Shown: positions 1 through 6,173 of the stretch, in pieces
Layout: the number at the start of each line of letters is the position of its first letter
Position numbering within the stretch: the first letter of the stretch is position 1
Assembly (NCBI GenBank): GCA_035400705.1
Contig: DAOMZV010000008.1
Span: 1 to 30,893 of the forward strand
Source of the DNA: GWC2-40-17 sp035400705
GTDB lineage: Bacteria > Patescibacteriota > Patescibacteriia > Magasanikbacterales > UBA10003
Direction: 5' to 3'
Length of the DNA: 30,893 nt
The notes under the pieces: generated by a model
Database searches by the model: none
What the model was told of the DNA's origin: nothing
What the model saw: only the letters and a program-made list of their open reading frames with translations
Program-made: the position numbers and the translations under genes

Positions 1-1258
1 GCTTCATTTTATCTAAATCCAAAGGCATAGAATCAATTTCCATACGTAAAGAAGAAGCAGCTTCGTCAATCAAATCAATAGCCTTGTCAGGTAAAAATCT
101 ATCGGTAATATACCGAACTGATAATTCTACAGCCGCTACAATAGCCGCGTCGGTGATGCGGACACCATGATGAACTTCGTATTTTTCTTTAATCCCGCGC
201 AAAATAGCAATAGCATCAGGAATAGTCGGCTCATTAATCAGCACTGGTTGAAAACGACGTTCTAAAGCCGCATCTTTTTCAATATATTTTTGGTATTCTT
301 TTAAGGTGGTAGCGCCAATCGCGTGCAATTCTCCGCGGGCTAAAGCTGGTTTTAGCATATTAGAAGCATCAATTGCTCCTTCGGAACCACCAGCTCCAAC
401 AATAGTGTGAAGTTCATCAATAAATAAAATTATTTTTCCAGCCGAGGCGTTAATTTCTTTTAATACTGCCTTAAGACGTTCTTCAAATTCACCGCGAAAT
501 TTTGTTCCGGCGACTAAAGAACCAATATCTAAAGCAATCAATTCCTTGTCTTTAAGAGTTTCCGGAACATCACCAGAGATAATACGTTGGGCCAAACCCT
601 CGGCAATGGCAGTTTTACCAGTGCCCGGTTCACCAATCAAAACCGGATTATTTTTAGTGCGGCGAGACAAAACCTGCATGACGCGGCGAATTTCTTCATC
701 GCGACCAATAACTGGATCAAGTTTTTTTTGTTTAGCTAAAAGAGTTAAATTTTTACCATATTTTTCCAGAGAATTATATTTGGCTTCTGGTTCCGGAGAG
801 TCTACTTTTTGCGTGCCTCTAACACTGGCCAAAACTTTTAAAACATTATCATAATCAACCCCTAGATTATTTAACAATTTTTTGGTAGGGGAGTTAATTT
901 CTAAAATAGCTAACAACAGATGTTCGGTAGAGATATACTCATCTTTTATTTTTTGGGCTTGTTTTCCCGCTTCATTTAAAACGGCCATCATGTTGTTGGA
1001 AATAAAAATTTGACCAACACCGCCCCTAGGCATTTGACCCTTAGGCACTCGGTTTAGTTCTTGATCAATCTGCTGTTTTAAAATTCCAATATTCAGCCCT
1101 ATTTTTCTAAAAACTAACACTGGCACGCTTTCTTCTTGTTCAGTTAAGGAAGCTAGTAAATGGATAGGTTCTAGATTGGGATTATTATATTCCTGAGATA
1201 ATTGTTGAGCGCGAGCTAGGGCCTCTTGAGACTTAACAGTAAAATTTTGTGGATTCAT
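1..1258 (-). CDS. clpB: ATP-dependent disaggregase ClpB, N-terminal part (cut by window edge)
   Basis: Hsp100 AAA+ chaperone that, with DnaK, pulls proteins out of aggregates in the cytoplasm. I translated 419 codons from the ATG at 1258; the frame is open to the window edge, so the gene is 3'-truncated here. Residues 1-150 form the paired-repeat Clp N-domain (MNPQNFTVKSQEAL start, FISNNMMAVLNEA, YISTEHLLLAILE). NBD1 follows: LDPVIGRDEEIRRVMQVLSR, Walker A GEPGTGKT at 209-216, Walker B ILFIDE at 277-282, sensor region AIGATTLKEYQKYIEKDAALERRF, and DKAIDLIDEAASSLRMEIDS. The last stretch is typical of ClpB, where the M-domain begins, rather than ClpC or ClpA. No Shine-Dalgarno sequence precedes the ATG. 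A promoter and a CIRCE operator lie just upstream, so HrcA-type heat-shock control is expected. Confidence 0.95.
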   Translation of the reverse strand, partial: MNPQNFTVKSQEALARAQQLSQEYNNPNLEPIHLLASLTEQEESVPVLVFRKIGLNIGILKQQIDQELNRVPKGQMPRGGVGQIFISNNMMAVLNEAGKQAQKIKDEYISTEHLLLAILEINSPTKKLLNNLGVDYDNVLKVLASVRGTQKVDSPEPEAKYNSLEKYGKNLTLLAKQKKLDPVIGRDEEIRRVMQVLSRRTKNNPVLIGEPGTGKTAIAEGLAQRIISGDVPETLKDKELIALDIGSLVAGTKFRGEFEERLKAVLKEINASAGKIILFIDELHTIVGAGGSEGAIDASNMLKPALARGELHAIGATTLKEYQKYIEKDAALERRFQPVLINEPTIPDAIAILRGIKEKYEVHHGVRITDAAIVAAVELSVRYITDRFLPDKAIDLIDEAASSLRMEIDSMPLDLDKMK

Positions 1259-1282
1259 AAAAAAGATATTTTTTGAAGTTGT

Positions 1283-1309
1283 TTAGCACTCTACACTTTA
1301 GAGTGCTAA
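1283..1309. promoter_or_regulatory. CIRCE operator (HrcA binding site) of clpB
   Basis: Perfect match to the canonical CIRCE inverted repeat: TTAGCACTC, nine spacer bases, GAGTGCTAA. It begins 7 bases downstream of the clpB -10 hexamer, so it covers the expected transcription start and the first bases of the mRNA, where HrcA is known to repress. It ends 24 bases before the clpB ATG. No other copy was noticed in the window. Confidence 0.96.
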
Positions 1310-1316
1310 TAAGTAC

Positions 1317-1345
1317 ATAATACATCTCTGGGATGAAGAAGTCAA
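1317..1345 (-). promoter_or_regulatory. Sigma-70-type promoter of clpB
   Basis: On the minus strand, TTGACT (1340-1345) and TATTAT (1317-1322) are separated by exactly 17 bases. The predicted start is near 1310, at the edge of the CIRCE element, giving a leader of about 52 bases. The combination with CIRCE makes this one of the best supported promoters in the window. Confidence 0.85.
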
Positions 1346-1390
1346 GAATTAGTATTTTAAACTTAATTTAAGCTAATTTTATTAGTTAGT

Positions 1391-1592
1391 TTAAGTTGGC
1401 TGGGAAAATTTTTCCTGGTATTTTCAATCACCCTGTTTTAAGGAGAGACCTTGGTGAAAAAGATTCTCGTGGTGATGTTCGGGAACTGCTCCAGATGTTG
1501 CTTTCCCCCGGAACCATCCAGTAAAACCCAATAAAATAACTTGACCCCACGTGTAGCGTGGAGCCTCAGTTCTAACCAACTGGGGTTTTTTA
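1391..1592 (+). ncRNA. Candidate structured RNA in the clpB/wecG gap, unassigned
   Basis: No plausible ORF. The stretch is more GC-rich than the neighbouring intergenic DNA and can be folded by eye. An outer helix pairs TTAAGTT (1391-1397) with AACTTGA (1538-1544, one G-U) and continues with CTGG (1400-1403) to CCAG (1518-1521). Arm one uses ATCACC (1427-1432) with GGTGA (1453-1457) and an inner AAGG/CCTT hairpin around AGAGA. Arm two uses ATGTTCGGG (1475-1483) with CCC-G-GAA-C-CAT (1507-1516, two single-base bulges). A short CCACG/CGTGG hairpin and an intrinsic terminator follow. It could be a stand-alone RNA of about 150-200 nt or an attenuated leader of the next gene. I could not match it to 6S, tmRNA, SRP RNA or RNase P RNA. 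The rest of the 1259-1628 gap holds the clpB control region. Confidence 0.5.
1564..1592 (+). terminator. Intrinsic terminator before wecG
   Basis: CCTCAGTT (1564-1571), loop CTAACC, AACTGGGG (1578-1585, one G-U pair), then six T. Orientation is plus strand, so it would end the candidate RNA upstream or attenuate transcription into the glycosyltransferase gene. Confidence 0.82.
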
Positions 1593-1621
1593 TTGCTAAA
1601 ATCCCATTTTTAAGTTAATAT
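1593..1621 (+). promoter_or_regulatory. Possible promoter of the wecG-Nudix gene
   Basis: TTGCTA (1593-1598), 17 bases, TAATAT (1616-1621); each box matches consensus at 4 of 6 positions. It starts directly after the T-run of the preceding terminator. The expected start, about 1628, would fall at the ATG (1629), giving a leaderless mRNA. Weak on its own, but it repeats the spacing and architecture seen at rsmI and gltX. Confidence 0.35.
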
Positions 1622-1628
1622 AAGTTAT

Positions 1629-2912
1629 ATGCGACTTAAAATTTTAGATATTCCAATTGACAATTTTTCTCATTGGGAAACCCTTAATAAAATTAAGGAT
1701 TTTTTGCATAATAAAGAACAAAATTTAATTACCACACCTAATCCGGAAATGTTAGTTGATGCGGATAAAGACTGGTTTTTTAAAGAAATTTTTTATCGTT
1801 CATCATTGAATATTGCTGATGGTTTTGGTTTGGTTCTAGCTGCTAAGTATTTATATCATCAAAAATTAAACCGTTACCCAGGAATAGATTTAATGTTAGA
1901 TGTTTGCCGTCTAGCCGAACAAGAGAAAAGAAGTATTTTTTTGCTTGGCTCAAAGCAAGAAACTTTAGACCAATTGACTCAAAATTTACTCAAATTATAT
2001 CCCCAAATTAAAATTGCCGGAGCAACTGCTGGGTTAAAAATTAGTGTTCAACACAATGGAGCCGATAAAAGAGTATGGCATAATGAGTTTTTAACTGGAT
2101 TAGATTTTGATCAAAAAGAAAATAAAAAAATTATTGACCAAATTAACCAAGTAAAACCCGACATCTTGTTTGCGGCTTTTGGCCATATTAAGCAAGAAAA
2201 ATGGCTTATTTCTTATCTGAATCAAATTCCCAGTGTTAAAGTGGCCATGGGTGTTGGTGGGGCTTTTAATTATCTTTCTGGCTGTGTAAAACGTGCCCCA
2301 AAAATGGTTCGTCAACTGGGTTTAGAGTGGTTTTGGCGTTTATTATCCGATCCTAAATATCGAACACAAAGAGTGTTCAAGGCTACTTTTACTTTTTTAA
2401 AATTGATTAAGGAATATAAACAAATTTTAAAAAAGCCTTACAAAAAAGGCGTGGTTGGGTTTATTATCGACCAAAACGGTCAATTTTTTATTGCTAAAAG
2501 AACCCCAGAAAAAAACGATTGCTACTCTTTAAATACCGAACATTGGCAACCACCTCAAGGCGGAGTTGATTCTAAAGAAAGTCTAGCCGAAGCAGTTATT
2601 AGAGAAACGGAAGAAGAAACCGGAATGAAAACTCAAATTTTATGCGCAGCTCAAGACCCTCATTTATATAATTGGTCATTTACTTCTTCAACTAACCCCC
2701 GATTTTGGAAATATCGAGGTGCTGAAAAATATCCTTTTCTTTTACAATATAATGGCGATGGAGCAGATATCAAATTAGACAAACAAGAGTTGTGTGATTA
2801 TAAATGGGTTGATTTGACAGAACTTAAGCGAATAATTCATCCTTCACGTCGAGAATCCCTAGAAATATTACTTCGAGACTGTTCTGGTCAATTGCCGTTT
2901 AAAGCTAAATAA
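1629..2912 (+). CDS. WecG/TagA/CpsF-family glycosyltransferase fused to a Nudix hydrolase domain
   Basis: Two domains in one 427-residue chain. Residues 1 to about 255 are a GT26-family transferase of the type that adds N-acetylmannosamine(uronate) to a lipid-linked sugar in teichoic acid or surface-polysaccharide synthesis. Conserved pieces are TTPNPEML (35-42), ADGFGLV with D64, RYPGID with R82, FLLGS (104-108), AAFGHIKQEKW (182-192) and GVGGAFNYLSG (208-218). TagA's catalytic Asp and a binding Arg fall at equivalent places. Residues about 270-427 are a Nudix domain with a perfect box G311-x5-E-x7-REUxEExG-M333, preceded by WQPPQGG as in RppH/Ap4A hydrolases. The exact substrates cannot be read from sequence. 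The N-terminal half alone matches the family's usual length, so this is a true addition. No Shine-Dalgarno; a terminator and possible promoter precede it. Confidence 0.9.
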   Translation: MRLKILDIPIDNFSHWETLNKIKDFLHNKEQNLITTPNPEMLVDADKDWFFKEIFYRSSLNIADGFGLVLAAKYLYHQKLNRYPGIDLMLDVCRLAEQEKRSIFLLGSKQETLDQLTQNLLKLYPQIKIAGATAGLKISVQHNGADKRVWHNEFLTGLDFDQKENKKIIDQINQVKPDILFAAFGHIKQEKWLISYLNQIPSVKVAMGVGGAFNYLSGCVKRAPKMVRQLGLEWFWRLLSDPKYRTQRVFKATFTFLKLIKEYKQILKKPYKKGVVGFIIDQNGQFFIAKRTPEKNDCYSLNTEHWQPPQGGVDSKESLAEAVIRETEEETGMKTQILCAAQDPHLYNWSFTSSTNPRFWKYRGAEKYPFLLQYNGDGADIKLDKQELCDYKWVDLTELKRIIHPSRRESLEILLRDCSGQLPFKAK

Positions 2913-2920
2913 GGTATACT
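2892..2920 (+). promoter_or_regulatory. Probable promoter of gltX
   Basis: TTGCCG (2892-2897), 17-base spacer, TATACT (2915-2920). The -35 lies in the last codons of the upstream fusion gene. The predicted start near 2927 leaves only about 5 bases before the gltX ATG at 2932, a near-leaderless mRNA. Confidence 0.5.
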
Positions 2921-2931
2921 GAAAAAAGATT

Positions 2932-4431
2932 ATGATTACAAAAAATACACAAGTTAGAACTCGTTTTGCTCCTTCACCAACAGGCTATCTACATGTAGGC
3001 AGCTTAAGAACTGCCTTGTATTGTTATCTTTTAGCCAAGCATAATAAGGGTTCTTTTATTTTACGCATTGAAGATACCGACAGAACGCGTTTAGTGGAAG
3101 ATGCTCTAGAAAAATTATTAGTGGTTTTAAAAAAAGTTGGACTTGATTGGGACGAGGGGCCAGATTTACAAAACGGACAAATTACAGAAAAGGGGGGTTA
3201 TGGACCTTATATTCAATCTCAAAGATTAGATCTCTACAAAAAATACGCCTTAGAATTAATCAGTAAAGGTCAAGCTTACTATTGTTTTTGTTCTGCGGAA
3301 CGTTTAGATGATGTTAGAAGAGTTCAGGAATTAAATCATCAGCCAACGATGTATGATGGACAATGTTGTCAGTTAGATGAAAAAGTTGTCAAGGAAAATC
3401 TAACCAAAGGTTTACCTTATGTTATTCGTTTAAAAATGCCAAAAGAAGGTACTACTAAATTTACCGATCTAGTTAGAGGAGAGATCGAATTTGAAAATAA
3501 ACTAATTGATGACCAGGTTTTAATTAAGTCTGATGGTTTTCCTACATATCATTTAGCCGTTGTGGTCGATGATCATCTTATGAAAATTACCCATGTGGTT
3601 AGAGCGGATGAATGGCTTTCTTCAACCCCGAAACACATTGTTTTATATAAATATTTTGGTTGGGATATTCCTCAATTTGCTCATTTATCTTTAATTTTGA
3701 ATCCTGACCATTCTAAATTATCTAAACGCCAAGGTGATGTAGCGGTAGAAGATTATTTAAAAAAGGGATTTTTGCCAGAGGTTTTAGTTAATTACATGGC
3801 TTTATTGGGTTGGAATCCCGGAACTGAACAAGAAATTTTTTCTTTAAAAGAATTGGAGGATGCTTTTGATATTAATAAGGTCCAAAAAGCTGGTGCTGTG
3901 TTTGATTTAAATAAATTAGAATGGATGAATAGTCAGTATTTAAAAAAATTAAAAGTTGAGGAATTATTAAATTTGGCCGTTCCGTATTTAAAAGAGTCGG
4001 GTTTATTGAGCGAAGAAAATTACGAAAAAAATAAGGAGCGACTGAAAAAAGCAGTTGCTATTACTCAAGAAAGATTAAAGAAAATTTCGGAAATAAGTGA
4101 AGCAATTAATTTCTTTTTTCAGTTACCAGTTTTTAACCCTGAATTACTTATTTGGAGAAAAAGTGATAAAGAAACAACCCTAAATAGGCTAAATTGGCTT
4201 TTAAAATTTTGCGACACTTACTCTGGCGACTGGACTGAAAAGGGGATAGAAGAAGGAGCTTTAAAAAGAATTACAGACGAAAATTTAGACAACGGAACTA
4301 CTCTATGGCCGTTACGGGTAGCTTTGTCTGGAATGGAAAAATCACCCGGACCTTTTCAACTAGCTTGGGTTTTAGGAAAAGAAGAAACCTTGGTTAGAAT
4401 AAAACAAGCTATTAAATTGTTAGTTGATTAA
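2932..4431 (+). CDS. gltX: Glutamate--tRNA ligase
   Basis: Class I synthetase charging tRNA with glutamate in the cytoplasm (499 residues, normal family length). RFAPSPTGYLHVGSLRTAL at 11-29 contains the HIGH-type signature (HVGS 21-24). KLSKRQGD at 262-269 is the KMSKS-type loop. IEDTDRTR (46-53) and the DGFPTYHLAVVVDDHLM block are GluRS hallmarks; the C-terminal region is the helical anticodon-binding domain. A GluQRS paralogue is excluded by the full length. Whether it is discriminating or also charges tRNA-Gln (with later GatCAB amidation) cannot be decided here. It starts 19 bases after the fusion gene, and the M23 peptidase start follows its stop by 7 bases, so the two are probably co-transcribed. 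Confidence 0.96.
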   Translation: MITKNTQVRTRFAPSPTGYLHVGSLRTALYCYLLAKHNKGSFILRIEDTDRTRLVEDALEKLLVVLKKVGLDWDEGPDLQNGQITEKGGYGPYIQSQRLDLYKKYALELISKGQAYYCFCSAERLDDVRRVQELNHQPTMYDGQCCQLDEKVVKENLTKGLPYVIRLKMPKEGTTKFTDLVRGEIEFENKLIDDQVLIKSDGFPTYHLAVVVDDHLMKITHVVRADEWLSSTPKHIVLYKYFGWDIPQFAHLSLILNPDHSKLSKRQGDVAVEDYLKKGFLPEVLVNYMALLGWNPGTEQEIFSLKELEDAFDINKVQKAGAVFDLNKLEWMNSQYLKKLKVEELLNLAVPYLKESGLLSEENYEKNKERLKKAVAITQERLKKISEISEAINFFFQLPVFNPELLIWRKSDKETTLNRLNWLLKFCDTYSGDWTEKGIEEGALKRITDENLDNGTTLWPLRVALSGMEKSPGPFQLAWVLGKEETLVRIKQAIKLLVD

Positions 4432-4438
4432 AAATTTT

Positions 4439-5626
4439 ATGAGGAGGATGATAAAAATTTGGGTCATTATTTTTTTATTTTTACTAACTGGGCAAAATGT
4501 TCTAGCTAGTGTTGTTGATGATCTTAACCAACAAATAGCAGAAAAACAGGACGCAATTAAAAAGCTAGAAACTCAGATTAATGTTTACAAAAAAGATATT
4601 GAGGTTAAACAAAGTGAAGCTAATACTCTTAATAATCAACTTTCTATTTTAAAAAGTAAAATTTCTAAAATAGAACTAGATATTCGTCTCAATGAAACCC
4701 AGATAGAATCTTTGGATTTAGAATTAACTTCATTAGGTAGCGATATTGGTGACAGGAAAGAACAGATAGAACAGCAAAAAAAATATTTAAATAATTTATT
4801 GCGCTTAATTAATATTAGTGATCAAAAAAATTACTTAAATATTATATTGACTAACCCGTCTTTTTCCGAATTTTTTAATCAAACAAAATATCTAGAAGAT
4901 CTAAATTCTCAAATTAATCAGGGTTTAAAGGTATTAAAAAATGAAAAACAAAACTTAGAATCTAAAGAAAAAATTGCTGAGGGTAAAAAGAATCAATTAG
5001 TAACCTTAAAAAAGGAACTAGTGGATTATCGTGCTTCTTTGACAGAACAAAAAGAGGCCAAAAATTACCTCTTAACCCAAACTAAACAATCGGAAAGCAA
5101 ATTCCGGTCACTTTTGGCTCAATTACAACAAGAACAATCTTCTTATGATCAAGAAATAGCAACCTTACAAAGAAAAATTCAAAAAGAATTAACTAAAGAT
5201 GACCGGTTAGACAACTCCGCTTCAGTTTTATCTTGGCCCGCTAGATCTGTTAATGGTATTTCTGCTTATTTTAGAGATCCGGATTATCCTTTTCGCTATT
5301 TATTTGAACATACTGGTATAGATTTACCTATAAAATCCGGTACTCCTGTCAAAGCAGCAGCCTCTGGTTACATAGCTTGGGCTAGAAATAATAAATCTTA
5401 CGGTAACAATATTATGGTTATTCATAATGAAGGAATTGCCACTGTTTATGCCCATTTATCGCGTTTTAATGTTAAAGAAGGCGAGTATGTTAAAAGAGGA
5501 GAGATAATTGCTTATAGTGGTGGCATACCCGGTACCCCAGGAGCCGGTTTTTCTACTGGAGCTCATTTACATTTTGAAGTAAGAATTAATGGTTTGCCAG
5601 TAGACCCATTAGATTATTTAGAATAA
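4439..5626 (+). CDS. Secreted coiled-coil murein peptidase, EnvC-like, M23 family
   Basis: Likely cell-wall peptidase or amidase activator acting outside the membrane during division or growth. From the ATG at 4439 (395 residues) it has a signal peptide: MRRMIKIW, then a hydrophobic core, with likely cleavage after LAS near residue 25. Long coiled coils follow (about 25-255), then a LytM/M23 domain (about 285-393) with an intact zinc set: HTGID (H291, D295), H339, and HLH (H376, H378). This layout matches EnvC/NlpD-like proteins with a catalytically competent LytM domain. A TTG at 4424 in the same frame would overlap gltX; 4439 gives a better signal peptide. The AGGAGG at 4442 sits inside the coding start and abuts the next ATG (4448), too close for a normal ribosome site, so 4448 remains an alternative. 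A terminator follows at 5738. Confidence 0.88.
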   Translation: MRRMIKIWVIIFLFLLTGQNVLASVVDDLNQQIAEKQDAIKKLETQINVYKKDIEVKQSEANTLNNQLSILKSKISKIELDIRLNETQIESLDLELTSLGSDIGDRKEQIEQQKKYLNNLLRLINISDQKNYLNIILTNPSFSEFFNQTKYLEDLNSQINQGLKVLKNEKQNLESKEKIAEGKKNQLVTLKKELVDYRASLTEQKEAKNYLLTQTKQSESKFRSLLAQLQQEQSSYDQEIATLQRKIQKELTKDDRLDNSASVLSWPARSVNGISAYFRDPDYPFRYLFEHTGIDLPIKSGTPVKAAASGYIAWARNNKSYGNNIMVIHNEGIATVYAHLSRFNVKEGEYVKRGEIIAYSGGIPGTPGAGFSTGAHLHFEVRINGLPVDPLDYLE

Positions 5627-5737
5627 ATTATTATCATTACTTAATATTATTTTGCGACTCATTCAAGATGTTTCTTAATAAATTAAGGGGTAGAACAAAA
5701 ATCGTTGACTATGGTTTGGTGAGGATGATTAAAAAAT

Positions 5738-5774
5738 AAACAACAGGGGAACTTATCCCTTGTTTTTGTTTTAA
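5738..5774 (+). terminator. Terminator downstream of the M23 peptidase
   Basis: AAACAA..AGGG (5738-5749) pairs with CCCTTGTTT (5757-5765) around a short loop, with a two-base bulge, followed by a T-rich tail to 5774. It is placed about 110 bases after the stop codon of the last plus-strand gene. Confidence 0.65.
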
Positions 5775-5821
5775 ACTAAATTATTTAAATTATTAATGAA
5801 ATTTTTTATTTTTTTAATAAA

Positions 5822-5850
5822 TTTTCTATAAGTTATAATTTTATAGAAAA
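5822..5850. repeat. Perfect 10-bp AT-rich inverted repeat
   Basis: TTTTCTATAA (5822-5831), 9-base loop, TTATAGAAAA (5841-5850). No T-run directly follows on either strand, so a terminator role is doubtful. Confidence 0.6.
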
Positions 5851-5870
5851 AATTACAAAAATAGCAATCC

Positions 5871-5894
5871 TGGGTGGTATCTACATACCACCCA
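5871..5894. repeat. Perfect 10-bp GC-rich hairpin
   Basis: TGGGTGGTAT (5871-5880), loop CTAC, ATACCACCCA (5885-5894). It is far more GC-rich than its surroundings and would be the most stable hairpin in the gap. It is followed by A-rich sequence on the plus strand and GGATTGC on the minus strand, so it is not a standard terminator. Function unknown. Confidence 0.75.
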
Positions 5895-5980
5895 AAAGGT
5901 CAAAAAAAGTCAATTAACTAATTTTTAAAGAATACTATAAAAATAGTGAAAATTTATAATTTATATAAATATTAGTATTC

Positions 5981-6091
5981 AAGATGGGGCAAAATGTTTA
6001 AAATTATAAATATCTAGTCTTAAAAGAAAATAAGTACAAGAGTTAACTGGGTTTATAAAATTAACTCTAATCGACCCCATCTTATTTTTTA
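5981..6091 (+). ncRNA. Candidate small structured RNA in the convergent gap
   Basis: AAGATGGGG (5981-5989) pairs perfectly with CCCCATCTT (6075-6083), which is followed by ATTTTTT as in an intrinsic terminator. Inside, GAGTTAA (6040-6046) pairs perfectly with TTAACTC (6061-6067). The result is a closed RNA of about 110 nt with its own termination signal. TATAAT occurs at 5955-5960 but with no convincing -35 at normal spacing. There is no protein-coding potential. It could also be the far end of a longer read-through 3' UTR. Confidence 0.45.
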
Positions 6092-6100
6092 ATACATAGT

Positions 6101-6124
6101 GTCGCATAAGGTATATTGTGCGAC
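6101..6124. repeat. GTCGCA/TGCGAC inverted repeat
   Basis: GTCGCA (6101-6106), 12 bases, TGCGAC (6119-6124). A perfect 6-bp dyad located between the candidate RNA and the ftsQ terminator. Possibly a hairpin or protein-binding site; no gene is positioned to be controlled by it as an operator. Confidence 0.4.
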
Positions 6125-6137
6125 GCAATGCATGCTT

Positions 6138-6167
6138 AAAAAAGGGAAAAACTTAGTCTCCCCTTTA
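6138..6167 (-). terminator. Terminator downstream of ftsQ
   Basis: Read on the minus strand: AAAGGG, a loop of about 14 bases, CCCTTT followed by more T. It begins a few bases after the ftsQ stop and would end the lysS-serS-ftsQ transcript. The stem is short. Confidence 0.55.
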
Positions 6168-6173
6168 AAGCCT

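Larger units (their letters stand above)
5627..6173. other. 547-base convergent intergenic region without a gene
   Basis: Very AT-rich gap between the convergent M23 peptidase and ftsQ genes. It holds a plus-strand terminator (5738-5774), two perfect 10-bp hairpins (5822-5850 and 5871-5894), a candidate structured RNA (5981-6091), a GTCGCA/TGCGAC dyad (6101-6124) and the ftsQ terminator (6138-6167). A 10-base direct repeat, ATTCAAGATG, occurs at 5661-5670 and 5977-5986. I found no ORF worth calling (the best is 23 codons at 5668-5739) and no tRNA. Confidence 0.8.

Noticed and set aside
1391..1592. Identification of the candidate RNA as 6S RNA, tmRNA, SRP RNA or RNase P RNA
   Set aside because: Size and closing stem suit 6S loosely, but the three-way layout and lack of conserved motifs do not. 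No tag frame, CCA end, SRP helix 8 or RNase P core was found.
4424..4438. TTG start for the M23 peptidase overlapping gltX
   Set aside because: ATG 4439 gives a better basic signal-peptide start and avoids a rare start codon.
5668..5739. 23-codon reading frame in the convergent gap
   Set aside because: Very short, no ribosome site or recognisable motif, and it runs into the terminator stem.
6101..6124. GTCGCA/TGCGAC dyad as a promoter operator
   Set aside because: It lies between two convergent gene ends, and no start codon follows on either strand within reach.
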